A DNA stretch of 64,000 bases from Streptomyces sp. AC558_RSS880 (GCF_019049255.1 NZ_JAGMUJ010000102.1:33743-97742), one strand, 5' to 3'; counted from the stretch's first letter, positions 25,685 through 34,763 are shown. The notes: generated by a model not told the origin, from the letters alone. A program made the numbers and translations.

Positions 25685-26455
25685 ATGACCAGCCGCTCCG
25701 CGCCCGACCGTCTGCTGTCCGTGCTCGCGGCCTTCGACCACGCGCATCCGGCGCTGACGTTGACGGACATCAGCCGCCGGGCCGGGCTCACGCTGACCAC
25801 CGCGCACCGGCTCGTGGGCGAGCTCGCCCGGTGGGGGGCGCTGGAGCGGGACGCGTCGGGGGCGTACCACGTCGGGCTGCGGCTGTGGGAGCTGGCCGCG
25901 CTCGCCCCGCGCGGGCCGGCGCTGCGGCAGGTCGCGCTGCCGTACCTGGAGGACCTGTACGAGGCGACGCACGAGAACGTGCAGTTGGCGGTGCGCGACG
26001 GGAGCGAGGTCGTCTACACCGAGTGGCTGTCGGGGCGCTCGGCGGTAGGTGTGCACATCCGGGTCGGCGCCCGCTGGCCGCTGCACGCCACCGGGGTCGG
26101 TCTCGTCCTGCTCGCGCACAGCGGCTCCGGCTTCCAGGAGGAGTACTGCGCGGGCCCGCTCGCCTCCTTCACCCCGTACACGATCACCGAACCGGAGCCG
26201 CTGCGGCGGGTGCTGGCCGAGGTGCGGCGTTCGGGTGTCGCGGTGAGCGACCGCCAGGTCACCCCGGACGCGCTGTCGGTGGCGGCGCCCGTGCGCGGCC
26301 CCGACGGCACGGTGACCGCCGCGGTGTCGGTCGTCGTCCCCCGCTCCGACGCGCGGATCCCCGCCCTGACCCCGGCCCTGCGCCTCGCGGCCCGCGGCAT
26401 CTCCCGGGCCCTGGGCTGGCAGCCGGCCGCCCCGTCGCACGGCGGGGACACCTGA
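25685..26455 (+). CDS. IclR-family regulator, divergent from GH4 hydrolase
   Basis: 256 aa: winged HTH at about residues 5-65 (LTLTDISRRAGLTLTTAHRL) and a C-terminal IclR ligand domain. The ATG at 25685 follows GGAGGA. The 100-bp gap to the GH4 gene should hold both promoters and the operator; I do not see a convincing dyad in it. It probably controls the GH4 gene and itself. Confidence 0.87.
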   Translation: MTSRSAPDRLLSVLAAFDHAHPALTLTDISRRAGLTLTTAHRLVGELARWGALERDASGAYHVGLRLWELAALAPRGPALRQVALPYLEDLYEATHENVQLAVRDGSEVVYTEWLSGRSAVGVHIRVGARWPLHATGVGLVLLAHSGSGFQEEYCAGPLASFTPYTITEPEPLRRVLAEVRRSGVAVSDRQVTPDALSVAAPVRGPDGTVTAAVSVVVPRSDARIPALTPALRLAARGISRALGWQPAAPSHGGDT

Positions 26456-26702
26456 AGGGCCGGCTCCCTCCCCGCCCGACGCCCGGCTCTCCGCACACCG
26501 CCCGCGGATCACCGGCCCTCTCTTTCCGGTCGGCGCGGCGGGGCGTCTCCCACCTGCCCGAAGTCGCCGCGAAATCCCTCTCACCGGTGAGGACCGGGCT
26601 CCCGGCTCCTCGTGATACTGGTACGGCCCCCGCCCCGAGGAGCCGCTCATGTCCCTCCGGTCCGCCTTCGCGCCCACGCGGCGGAGCCGCATGTCGACAC
26701 AG

Positions 26703-26765
26703 CCCCGCGCCCCTTCAGGGGCGCGGGGAACCGCGCGATCAGCCACGACGGACCCGCGGCCGCCA
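26703..26765. repeat. Streptomyces intergenic hairpin repeat (type 1)
   Basis: CCCCGCGCCCCT-TC-AGGGGCGCGGGG forms a perfect 12-bp stem (26703-26714 with 26717-26728). It is followed by the conserved-looking tail AACCGCGCGATCAGCCACGA. I recognise this hairpin plus tail from many Streptomyces intergenic regions. Function unknown; it may act in RNA decay or termination, or be a non-autonomous element. Confidence 0.75.
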
Positions 26766-26980
26766 CGCGACCGCCCCGGCACCCACCCCCGTCCACGCGT
26801 GGTCGAACGGAGCGACGGGCACGACGCCCGGGAACTCCCCGGCGTCGCGCCCGCCCGACGTTCACGACTCCCCTTGCACCCATTCGCGTCAATTCGAGAC
26901 GTGAACTCTCCGCGCCCGCAGGGACTTTCTCGGTTACACCTCTTGACGGCGCAAGCGCCGCAGAGCACATTGGCGTCACT

Positions 26981-26996
26981 TTGAGAGCGCTCTCAA
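26981..26996. promoter_or_regulatory. 16-bp perfect palindrome upstream of GH16 glucanase
   Basis: TTGAGAGCGCTCTCAA is a perfect dyad built on the GAGCGCTC core typical of LacI-family sugar repressors; the cellobiose repressor CebR box is the related TGGGAGCGCTCCCA. It lies 67 bp upstream of the ATG and just after a possible TTGACG promoter, so repression until a glucan oligosaccharide is present is likely. The cognate LacI protein is not encoded nearby. Confidence 0.75.
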
Positions 26997-27062
26997 GCGA
27001 GGTTCCGGGCTCTCGAACACACCCCACACCACAGGCGTCCGAACCCGAGAGGGCATCCCCGC

Positions 27063-28472
27063 ATGAGTGACACCTCCGGCATCCCCCGCACGCTCCGCAG
27101 ACCCCGCCCGCTGCGGCGGGCGCTCCTCGCCGTCGTCAGCACGCTCGCCCTCGCCGCGGGCGCGGCCACGGCGGCGAGCCCGTCCGCGAGCGCCTCCGTG
27201 CCGCCTCCGCCGTCGGGCTGGACCCAGGTCTTCGCCGACGACTTCGACGGTCCCGCGGGCAGCGGTGTCAACACCTCCCACTGGCAGTACGCGACCGGCA
27301 AGGGCTACCCGGGCGGCCCCGCCAACTGGGGCACCGGTGAGATCGAGACGATGACGTCCAACCGGGACAACGTCTCCCTCGACGGCAACGGCAACCTGCG
27401 CATCACCCCGCGCCGCGACGCCTCCGGCAACTGGACCTCCGGCCGCATCGAGACCAACCGCACCGACTTCCAGCCCCCGGCCGGCGGCAAGCTCCGCGTC
27501 GAGGGCCGCATCCAGGTGCCGAACGTCACCGGCGCCGCCGCCAAGGGCTACTGGCCGGCGTTCTGGATGCTGGGCTCCCCCTACCGGGGCAACTACTGGA
27601 ACTGGCCCGCCGTCGGCGAGCTGGACATCATGGAGAACACGCAGGGCAACAACACCGTGTTCGCCACGATGCACTGCGGCACCTCACCGGGCGGTCCGTG
27701 CAACGAGACCAGCGGCATCGGCGGTTCGACCACCTGCCAGGGCACGACCTGTCAGGCCGGCTTCCACACGTACCGGATGGAGTGGGACCGCTCGACGAGC
27801 GTGGAGGAGATCCGCTTCTCCCTCGACGGCAACACCTTCCACACCGTGCGGGAGAACCAGGTCGACGCGACGACCTGGACCAACGCGACGAACCACGGCT
27901 ACTTCATCATCCTGAACGTGGCGATGGGCGGCGGCTTCCCCGACGCCTTCGGCGGCGGCCCGGACGCGGGCACCCAGCCCGGGCACTCGATGCTCGTCGA
28001 CTACGTGCAGGTGCTGACCTCCGGTGGCGGCGGCTCCGGCGACCCCGGCACCCCCGGCAACCGCGACGCCTACGGCACCATCCAGGCCGAGTCCTACGAC
28101 GGCCAGGGCGGCGCGATGACGGAGAACACCTCCGACTCCGGCGGCGGCCAGAACGTGGGCGCGCTGGCAGGCGGTGACTGGCTGCAGTTCAAGGGCGTCA
28201 ACTTCGGCTCGAACCCGGCCCGGCAGTTCTCCGCGCGGGTGGCGAGCGGTGCGGCGTCCGGCGTCAGCGGGCTGGTCGAGGTGCGCCTGGACAGCCGGAG
28301 CAACGCGCCCATCGGCAGCTTCGCCGTGGGCAACACGGGCGGCTGGCAGTCCTGGCGGACCGTCCCGGCGAACATCAGCGACGTGACGGGCACCCACGAC
28401 GTCTACCTGACCTTCACCAGCGGCCAGCCGTCGGACTTCGTGAACGTCAACTGGTTCACCTTCGGCCACTGA
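27063..28472 (+). CDS. Secreted GH16 endo-beta-1,3-glucanase with CBM6
   Basis: 469 aa. An N-terminal export signal of about 44 residues has basic pairs then LLAVVSTLALAAGAATAA; RRALLAVV could make it Tat-dependent. The GH16 catalytic domain spans about 50-335 with the motif E186-L-D188-I-M-E191 (nucleophile E186, acid/base E191). A Gly/Pro linker leads to a carbohydrate-binding module of family 6 (about 345-469). It should cut laminarin-like or fungal cell-wall beta-glucan outside the cell. Single gene, with a terminator after it and a LacI-type operator before it. Confidence 0.92.
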   Translation: MSDTSGIPRTLRRPRPLRRALLAVVSTLALAAGAATAASPSASASVPPPPSGWTQVFADDFDGPAGSGVNTSHWQYATGKGYPGGPANWGTGEIETMTSNRDNVSLDGNGNLRITPRRDASGNWTSGRIETNRTDFQPPAGGKLRVEGRIQVPNVTGAAAKGYWPAFWMLGSPYRGNYWNWPAVGELDIMENTQGNNTVFATMHCGTSPGGPCNETSGIGGSTTCQGTTCQAGFHTYRMEWDRSTSVEEIRFSLDGNTFHTVRENQVDATTWTNATNHGYFIILNVAMGGGFPDAFGGGPDAGTQPGHSMLVDYVQVLTSGGGGSGDPGTPGNRDAYGTIQAESYDGQGGAMTENTSDSGGGQNVGALAGGDWLQFKGVNFGSNPARQFSARVASGAASGVSGLVEVRLDSRSNAPIGSFAVGNTGGWQSWRTVPANISDVTGTHDVYLTFTSGQPSDFVNVNWFTFGH

Positions 28473-28514
28473 TCCCACCGTCCCACCCCCCACACCGGCC
28501 TTCCCCGGCCGGGG

Positions 28515-28546
28515 AAGAGGGCCCACGCGTGCGCGTGGGCCCTCTT
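28515..28546 (+). terminator. Strong intrinsic-type terminator after GH16 gene
   Basis: AAGAGGGCCCACGCG (28515-28529) pairs perfectly with CGCGTGGGCCCTCTT (28532-28546), a 15-bp stem with a minimal loop, 43 bp after the stop codon. The right arm ends in CTCTTTCG, a short T-run. Confidence 0.85.
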
Positions 28547-28685
28547 TCGCACGTCCGGCCACAGACTGCATGGTCAGGGCGGTTCCACGGTACCCGGCAC
28601 CGCGCGAGGAGCGGCGGGCCGCCGACACCGAGGACGCCCCGTCGACCCGGAGCGGACCGACCACCAGAAAGATCATACTTTTAAA

Positions 28686-28736
28686 CTTGAACGCATGACG
28701 GCATCGTTGTTGCTTGAACCGAGAACTTCTTGAAGT
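28686..28736. promoter_or_regulatory. Array of CTTGAA motifs upstream of the pentose phosphate operon
   Basis: In an AT-rich island, CTTGAA occurs three times (28686-28691, 28713-28718, 28729-28734). The last belongs to the dyad ACTTC-TT-GAAGT (28725-28736). Spacing and symmetry resemble MarR-type operators. It lies about 100 bp before the first gene of the operon. The rest of the gap (28547-28837) shows nothing else. Confidence 0.4.
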
Positions 28737-28837
28737 GATGCGGCGTGCCACCCGCCCCGTACGGCGTCACCCCGGCAACGTGGCCGCCGGGGAATCACCG
28801 ACCGCCCCGCGCGGTTGCCGTGACCGCGAGAAAGAAG

Positions 28838-29098
28838 ATGAGGACTGTGAGTGAAGCAACCGCGAGGGTCTTCTCCGGTGAGCGCCGGACATCCGCCGGG
28901 GTGAAGGACCCGGCGGACAAGGACACCCTGGACGTGAAGGCACTGGCCGCACCCGGCTCCGTCCCCACGGCGTCGCCGTACGACGAGGTGGCGCGACGGC
29001 GAGGGAACAAGGGCGTCACGACGCCCGGGGACGCCCGGCAGGAGCTGCTCGACGCGGTGACGAAGTCGCTCGACAGCAAGGGAGTTGACGCGGAATGA
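28838..29098 (+). CDS. Small hypothetical protein at the head of the zwf operon
   Basis: 86 aa from ATG 28838 (GTG 28820 and GTG 28847 are alternatives). Soluble, charged, with a Pro/Ser/Thr linker and a helical C-terminal half (DARQELLDAVTKSLDSKG). It overlaps the zwf start by ATGA, so it is translationally coupled to G6PDH. I do not recognise a family. An allosteric or assembly role for G6PDH/OpcA is possible but only from position. Confidence 0.6.
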   Translation: MRTVSEATARVFSGERRTSAGVKDPADKDTLDVKALAAPGSVPTASPYDEVARRRGNKGVTTPGDARQELLDAVTKSLDSKGVDAE

Positions 29099-30711
29099 CC
29101 GACGAGACGACCGAACCGACGACGGACGCTCCACAGGAGCCGCCCGAGGAGCAGGAGGAGGTCCTCAGAACGCTCCCCGCGCCCCCGGCCGACTGGGCCA
29201 ACCCGCTGCGCGACCCCCGGGACCGCCGTCTGCCCCGGGTGGCGGGCCCCTCCGGCCTGGTCATCTTCGGGGTGACCGGCGACCTGTCCCGCAAGAAGCT
29301 GATGCCGGCCGTGTACGACCTCGCCAACCGGGGTCTGCTGCCGCCGGGCTTCTCGCTGCTCGGGTTCGCCCGCCGGGACTGGGAGGACCAGGACTTCGCG
29401 CAGGTCGTGCACGACGCCGTCAAGGAGCACGCGCGCACCCCGTTCCGCGAGGAGGTCTGGCAGCAGCTCGCCGAGGGCATGCGGTTCGTCCCGGGCGACT
29501 TCGACGACGACCACGCGTTCGACCAGCTGCGCAAGGCCGTCGACGAGCTGGACGCCTCCCGGGGCACCAGCGGCAACTACGCCTTCTACCTCTCCGTACC
29601 GCCGAGGTTCTTCCCGAAGGTCGTCCAGCAGCTGAAGAAGCACGGGCTGGCCGACGCCCCCGAGGGGTCCTGGCGGCGCGCGGTGATCGAGAAGCCGTTC
29701 GGACACGACCTGAGGTCGGCGCAGGACCTGAACGCGATCGTGCACGAGGTGTTCGAACCGGAGCAGGTCTTCCGGATCGACCACTACCTCGGCAAGGAGA
29801 CCGTCCAGAACATCCTGGCGCTGCGCTTCGCCAACCAGATGTTCGAACCGATCTGGAACCGGTCCTTCGTGGACCACGTGCAGATCACCATGGCCGAGGA
29901 CATCGGCATCGGCGGCCGCGCGGGGTACTACGACGGCATCGGCGCCGCCCGTGACGTCATCCAGAACCACCTCCTGCAGCTGATGGCGCTCACCGCGATG
30001 GAGGAACCGGCCTCCTTCGACGCGGCCTCGCTGCTGACCGAGAAACTGAAGGTGTTCCGGGCCGTGAAGGTCCCGGACGACCTGGGCCGGCACACGGTGC
30101 GCGGGCAGTACGAGGGGGCCTGGCAGGGCGGCGCGAAGGTGCGCGGCTATCTGGAGGAGGAGGGCATCGACCCCTCCTCGAAGACCGACACCTACGCCGC
30201 GATCAAGCTGGGCATCGACAACCGCCGCTGGGCGGGCGTCCCCTTCTACCTGCGCACCGGCAAGCGGCTCGGCCGCCGGGTCACCGAGATCGCGGTGGTG
30301 TTCCAGCGGGCGCCGCACTCCCCCTTCGACACCACCGCCACCGAGGAACTGGGACAGAACGCGGTCGTCATCCGGGTCCAGCCGGACGAGGGCATGACGG
30401 TCCGGTTCGGCTCCAAGGTGCCGGGGACCTCGATGGAGCTGCGGGACGTGACCATGGACTTCGCGTACGGCGAGTCGTTCACCGAGTCCAGCCCGGAGGC
30501 GTACGAGCGGCTCATCCTGGACGTCCTGCTGGGGGACGCCAACCTGTTCCCCCGTCACCAGGAAGTGGAAGAGTCCTGGAAGATCCTCGACCCGATCGAG
30601 GAGTACTGGGCGTCGCACGGCCGGCCGGCGCGGTACACCTCGGGCAGCTGGGGACCCGCGGAAGCCGACGAGATGCTCGCACGAGACGGACGGAGCTGGC
30701 GCAGGCCATGA
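29095..30711 (+). CDS. zwf: Glucose-6-phosphate 1-dehydrogenase
   Basis: 538 aa. The coenzyme loop GVTGDLSRKKLMPA is at about 58-71 and the catalytic motif RIDHYLGKE begins at R227. First committed enzyme of the oxidative pentose phosphate pathway, giving 6-phosphogluconolactone and NADPH. The N-terminal about 50 residues are an acidic/proline extension. It overlaps opcA by ATGA. Streptomyces usually have two zwf copies; this one is in the opcA-pgi-gnd arrangement. Confidence 0.96.
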   Translation: MTDETTEPTTDAPQEPPEEQEEVLRTLPAPPADWANPLRDPRDRRLPRVAGPSGLVIFGVTGDLSRKKLMPAVYDLANRGLLPPGFSLLGFARRDWEDQDFAQVVHDAVKEHARTPFREEVWQQLAEGMRFVPGDFDDDHAFDQLRKAVDELDASRGTSGNYAFYLSVPPRFFPKVVQQLKKHGLADAPEGSWRRAVIEKPFGHDLRSAQDLNAIVHEVFEPEQVFRIDHYLGKETVQNILALRFANQMFEPIWNRSFVDHVQITMAEDIGIGGRAGYYDGIGAARDVIQNHLLQLMALTAMEEPASFDAASLLTEKLKVFRAVKVPDDLGRHTVRGQYEGAWQGGAKVRGYLEEEGIDPSSKTDTYAAIKLGIDNRRWAGVPFYLRTGKRLGRRVTEIAVVFQRAPHSPFDTTATEELGQNAVVIRVQPDEGMTVRFGSKVPGTSMELRDVTMDFAYGESFTESSPEAYERLILDVLLGDANLFPRHQEVEESWKILDPIEEYWASHGRPARYTSGSWGPAEADEMLARDGRSWRRP

Positions 30712-31643
30712 AGATCGACCTGACCGACACCACGGCAAGCAAGGTCAACAAGGCGCTGGTGCAGGGCCGCCGCGCCATCGGCACACCGGCCGTGGGCATG
30801 GTCCTGACGATGGTGATCGTCACGGACGAGGAGAACGCCTACGACGCGATCAAGGCGGCCGAGGAGGCCTCGCACGAGCACCCCTCGCGCACCCTGGTCG
30901 TGATCAAGCGGCACACCCGTACCCCGCGCGAGCGCACCCACTCCCGGCTGGACGCCGAGGTCCGGGTCGGCTCGGAGGCGGGCACCGGGGAGACGGTGGT
31001 GCTGCGGACGTACGGCGAGGTGTCCGAGCACGCCGACTCGGTGGTGCTGCCGCTGCTGCTGCCGGACGCGCCGGTGGTGGTGTGGTGGCCGGCGGACGGG
31101 CCCGAGAACCCGGCGCAGGACCCGCTGGGCGCGCTGGGCCAGCGCAGGATCACCGACCTGTACGCGGTCGAGAACCCCATGGAGGTGCTCGAGGCCCGCA
31201 GGCGCACCTACGCCCCCGGCGACACCGACCTCGCCTGGACCAGGCTGACGCTGTGGCGCTCCATGCTGGCGGCGGCGCTGGACCAGGCGCGGGCGACGGT
31301 GACCTCGGCGACCGTGGAGGCCGAGGCCGACAACCCGGCCGCCGAGCTGCTGGCGCGCTGGCTGGAGGCGCGGCTGCGGGTGACCGTCGACCGGGTGGTG
31401 ACCGCGGGGCCCGTGGTCACGGCGGTCCGGCTGGGCACCGCGGACGGCGAGGTCGTCATCGACCGTCCCGAGGGTCCGCTGGCCACGCTGACCCTGCCGG
31501 GGCAGCCCGCGCGCCGGCTGGCGCTGAAGGTCCGTCCCACCTCCGAACTCATCGCCGAGGAGCTCAGGCGCCTCGACGCGGACGAGATGTACGCCGTCGC
31601 CCTGCGCGGCGAGGCCACCGAGGAGACCCCCGCTCATGTCTGA
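30708..31643 (+). CDS. opcA: OpcA, glucose-6-phosphate dehydrogenase assembly protein
   Basis: 311 aa. It belongs to the OpcA family, which in cyanobacteria and actinobacteria assembles or activates G6PDH and is nearly always next to zwf. It begins MKIDLTDTTASKVNKAL and contains the conserved VVWWPADGPENPAQDPLG segment. The ATG overlaps zwf, and the 3' end overlaps pgi by 8 bp, so dosage is tightly coupled. Confidence 0.93.
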   Translation: MKIDLTDTTASKVNKALVQGRRAIGTPAVGMVLTMVIVTDEENAYDAIKAAEEASHEHPSRTLVVIKRHTRTPRERTHSRLDAEVRVGSEAGTGETVVLRTYGEVSEHADSVVLPLLLPDAPVVVWWPADGPENPAQDPLGALGQRRITDLYAVENPMEVLEARRRTYAPGDTDLAWTRLTLWRSMLAAALDQARATVTSATVEAEADNPAAELLARWLEARLRVTVDRVVTAGPVVTAVRLGTADGEVVIDRPEGPLATLTLPGQPARRLALKVRPTSELIAEELRRLDADEMYAVALRGEATEETPAHV

Positions 31644-33282
31644 CGTCCCCGAGCCGACCCGGCGCCCCCAGTGGGCCGCCCTGGAGAACCACCGCGCGGA
31701 CGCGCTGCCGCAGCCGGACCTGCGCACGCTGTTCGCCGACGACCCCTCCCGCGCGCAGCGGTACGTCGTGCGCGTGGGCGACCTGCGCATCGACTACTCC
31801 AAGCACCTGGTCAACGACGAGACGCTCGCCCTGCTGCTCGAACTGGCCGAGGCCACCGATGTGTTCGGGCTGCGCGACGCCATGTTCCGCGGTGAGAAGA
31901 TCAACGTCACCGAGGACCGGGCCGTGCTGCACACCGCCCTGCGCGCCCCGCGGGACGCGGTGATCGAGGTCGACGGGGAGAACGTCGTCCCGGCCGTGCA
32001 CGCCGTGCTCGACAAGATGGCCGACTTCGCGGACCGCGTCCGCTCCGGCGAGTGGACGGGCCACACCGGCAAGCGCATCCGCAACGTCGTCAACATCGGC
32101 ATCGGCGGCTCCGACCTCGGCCCGGCGATGGCGTACGAGGCGCTGCGCGCCTACACCGACCGCTCGCTGACCTTCCGGTTCGTCTCCAACGTGGACGGCG
32201 CCGACCTGCACGAGGCGATCCTGGACCTGGACCCGGCGGAGACGCTGTTCATCGTCGCGTCCAAGACGTTCACCACCATCGAGACGGTCACCAACGCCAC
32301 GTCCGCGCGCACCTGGCTGCTCAAGGGTCTGGGGGGCGACGAGAAGGCGGTCGCCAAGCACTTCGTCGCCCTGTCGACCAACGCCCAGAAGGTCACGGAC
32401 TTCGGCATCGACACGGCCAACATGTTCGAGTTCTGGGACTGGGTCGGCGGCCGCTACTCCTACGACTCCGCGATCGGCCTGTCGCTGATGATCGCCATCG
32501 GCCCGGACCGCTTCCGGGAGATGCTCGACGGGTTCCGAACCGTCGACGAGCACTTCGCCAACGCGCCGGCCGAGGCCAACGCCCCGCTCCTGATGGGCCT
32601 GCTGGGCGTCTGGTACAACAACTTCCTCGACGCCCAGTCGCACGCGGTGCTGCCGTACTCGCACTACCTGTCGAAGTTCACCGCCTACCTCCAGCAGCTC
32701 GACATGGAGTCCAACGGCAAGTCGGTGGACCGCCAGGGGCGTCCCGTCGCCTGGCAGACGGGACCGGTGGTGTGGGGCACGCCCGGCACCAACGGGCAGC
32801 ACGCCTACTACCAGTTGATCCACCAGGGGACGAAGCTCATCCCGGCCGACCTGATCGGCTTCGCCCGTCCGGTCGCCGAGCTGAGCGACGAACTCAAGGC
32901 GCAGCACGACCTGTTGATGGCCAACCTGTTCGCGCAGGGCCAGGCCCTCGCGTTCGGCAAGACCGCCGAGGAGGTGCGGGCGGAGGGCGTGCCCGAGGAG
33001 CAGGTGCCGCACCGCACCTTCCGGGGCAACCACCCCACCACCACCATCCTGGCCGCGGAGCTGACCCCCTCGGTGCTCGGCCAGCTGATCGCGCTCTACG
33101 AGCACAAGGTGTTCGTGCAGGGCGCGATCTGGAACATCGACTCCTTCGACCAGTGGGGCGTCGAACTCGGCAAGGTCCTCGCCAAGCGCGTCGAGCCCGC
33201 CCTCACCGAAGGCGCGGACGTCCCCGGCCTCGACCCCTCCACGGCCGCGCTGGTGGCCGCCTACCGCGAACACAGGAAGTGA
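31636..33282 (+). CDS. pgi: Glucose-6-phosphate isomerase
   Basis: 548 aa, full length. Signature regions are VNIGIGGSDLGP, VGGRYSYDSAIGL and the late QWGVELGK. It interconverts glucose-6-phosphate and fructose-6-phosphate, which lets the operon recycle hexose phosphates through the pentose pathway. It is probably a second copy in the genome, as expected for an operon-borne pgi. Confidence 0.95.
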   Translation: MSDVPEPTRRPQWAALENHRADALPQPDLRTLFADDPSRAQRYVVRVGDLRIDYSKHLVNDETLALLLELAEATDVFGLRDAMFRGEKINVTEDRAVLHTALRAPRDAVIEVDGENVVPAVHAVLDKMADFADRVRSGEWTGHTGKRIRNVVNIGIGGSDLGPAMAYEALRAYTDRSLTFRFVSNVDGADLHEAILDLDPAETLFIVASKTFTTIETVTNATSARTWLLKGLGGDEKAVAKHFVALSTNAQKVTDFGIDTANMFEFWDWVGGRYSYDSAIGLSLMIAIGPDRFREMLDGFRTVDEHFANAPAEANAPLLMGLLGVWYNNFLDAQSHAVLPYSHYLSKFTAYLQQLDMESNGKSVDRQGRPVAWQTGPVVWGTPGTNGQHAYYQLIHQGTKLIPADLIGFARPVAELSDELKAQHDLLMANLFAQGQALAFGKTAEEVRAEGVPEEQVPHRTFRGNHPTTTILAAELTPSVLGQLIALYEHKVFVQGAIWNIDSFDQWGVELGKVLAKRVEPALTEGADVPGLDPSTAALVAAYREHRK

Positions 33283-33288
33283 ACTGAC

Positions 33289-34173
33289 ATGCAGATCGGT
33301 CTTGTTGGTCTCGGCAAGATGGGCGGCAACATGCGCGAGCGCCTCCGCAACGCCGGCCACACCGTCATCGGGTACGACACCAACCCCGAACTCTCCGACG
33401 TCGACCATTTGTCGGACCTGGTCGACCGGCTCGACAGGCCGCGCGCGGTGTGGGTGATGGTGCCGGCCGGCGCCGCCACCCAGCGCGTCGTCGACCAGCT
33501 GGGCAGCCTGCTCAAGCCGGGCGACACGGTCGTCGACGGCGGCAACTCCCGCTGGACGGACGACGAGAAGCACGCCAAGGAGCTGGGCGCCCGGGGCATC
33601 GGCTTCGTCGACGCGGGCGTCTCCGGCGGGGTGTGGGGCCTGAAGAACGGCTACGCCCTGATGGTCGGCGGCGACGAGGAGCACGTGGAGCGGCTGAAGC
33701 CGATCTTCGACGCGCTCAAGCCGGAGGGACCGTACGGCTATGTCCACGCGGGCAAGGTCGGCGCCGGACACTTCGCGAAGATGGTCCACAACGGCATCGA
33801 GTACGCCATGATGCAGGCCTACGCCGAGGGCTGGGAGCTCCTGGAGAAGGTCGACTCGGTGGACAACGTCCGCGAGGTGTTCCGCTCCTGGCAGGAGGGC
33901 ACCGTCATCCGCTCCTGGCTGCTCGACCTCGCGGTGAACGCCCTCGACGAGGACCAGCACCTGGAGCGGCTGCGCGGGTACGCCGAGGACTCGGGCGAGG
34001 GCCGCTGGACCGTGGAGGCGGCCATCGACAACGCCGTGCCGCTGCCCGCGATCACCGCGTCCCTGTTCGCGCGGTTCACCTCCCGCCAGGAGGACTCGCC
34101 GCAGATGAAGATGATCGCGGCGCTGCGCAAGCAGTTCGGCGGCCACGCCGTCGAGTCGGCGGAGAAGGCGTGA
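33289..34173 (+). CDS. gnd: 6-Phosphogluconate dehydrogenase (decarboxylating), short form
   Basis: 294 aa, the short dimer/tetramer form rather than the 470-aa form. The N-terminal GLVGLGKMGGN (4-14) is followed by GYDTNP: D30 ends beta-2 where NADP-specific enzymes carry an Asn-Arg pair, so NAD+ use is likely. The catalytic region has GVSGGVWGLKNG and KMVHNGIEY. It starts 6 bp after pgi. It makes ribulose-5-phosphate, CO2 and reduced cofactor. Confidence 0.92.
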   Translation: MQIGLVGLGKMGGNMRERLRNAGHTVIGYDTNPELSDVDHLSDLVDRLDRPRAVWVMVPAGAATQRVVDQLGSLLKPGDTVVDGGNSRWTDDEKHAKELGARGIGFVDAGVSGGVWGLKNGYALMVGGDEEHVERLKPIFDALKPEGPYGYVHAGKVGAGHFAKMVHNGIEYAMMQAYAEGWELLEKVDSVDNVREVFRSWQEGTVIRSWLLDLAVNALDEDQHLERLRGYAEDSGEGRWTVEAAIDNAVPLPAITASLFARFTSRQEDSPQMKMIAALRKQFGGHAVESAEKA

Positions 34174-34763
34174 CGCCGGTGGGGGATCTGCTGCTGGCGC
34201 GGCACGGCGAGACGGAGTGGAGCAGAGCGGGCCGGCACACCGGCCGGACCGATCTGCCGCTGACCCCGGCCGGTGAGGCCCAGTCCAAGTCCCTCGCCCC
34301 GCTCCTGGCGGGGCGGACCTTCGGGCTGGTCCTCACCAGCCCGCTGGTCCGCGCCCGGCGCACCGCGGAACTGGCCGGCCTGACCGGCGCGATACCGGAA
34401 CCGGACCTGCGGGAGTGGGACTACGGCGCCTACGAGGGGATCACCACCGCGGACATCCACCGCTCCCGGCCCGGCTGGGATCTGTGGACCGACGGGGTGC
34501 CGTCCGGCCGGGAGTTCCCCGGCGAGTCCCCGGAGCAGGTCGGCGAGCGCGCGGACCGGGTGCTGTCCCGGGTGGCCGGGGCGCTGGAGGAGGGGGACGT
34601 GATGCTGGTGGCGCACGGCCACCTGCTCCGCGTCCTGACGGCCCGCCGCCTGGGCCTGCCGCCGTCCGCCGGGCGGCTGTTCCGCCTGGAGACGGGCACC
34701 CTGAGCCGTCTGTCGACGGAACACGGCCGCCCGGTGATCGCGGAGTGGAACACACGGCCGTGA
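34170..34763 (+). CDS. Histidine phosphatase family protein
   Basis: 197 aa, phosphoglycerate-mutase-like. The catalytic loop is R11-H12-G13-E14 (ARHGETEW) with a second histidine in VAHGHLLR. The GTG start overlaps the gnd stop (GTGA), so it is the last gene of the pentose phosphate operon. It could dephosphorylate a sugar phosphate of the pathway; the exact substrate is not known. The 271-bp gap after it (34764-35034) holds only GC-rich dyads. Confidence 0.87.
   Translation: MTPVGDLLLARHGETEWSRAGRHTGRTDLPLTPAGEAQSKSLAPLLAGRTFGLVLTSPLVRARRTAELAGLTGAIPEPDLREWDYGAYEGITTADIHRSRPGWDLWTDGVPSGREFPGESPEQVGERADRVLSRVAGALEEGDVMLVAHGHLLRVLTARRLGLPPSAGRLFRLETGTLSRLSTEHGRPVIAEWNTRP

Larger units (their letters stand above)
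26456..27062. other. 607-bp intergenic region
   Basis: No credible gene here. It contains a Streptomyces-type hairpin repeat (26703-26765) and, at its 3' end, the promoter/operator of the GH16 glucanase gene: TTGACG-like at 26943-26948 and a 16-bp palindrome at 26981-26996. Short ORFs here lack third-position bias. Confidence 0.7.

Noticed and set aside
24827..26968. A 713-residue minus-strand open frame
   Set aside because: It is antisense to the IclR gene and a shadow of the GH4 gene; composition is Arg/Gly-rich with no domain.
31564..34146. An 860-residue minus-strand open frame
   Set aside because: Antisense of pgi and gnd; high GC leaves long open shadows. The plus-strand genes are certain.
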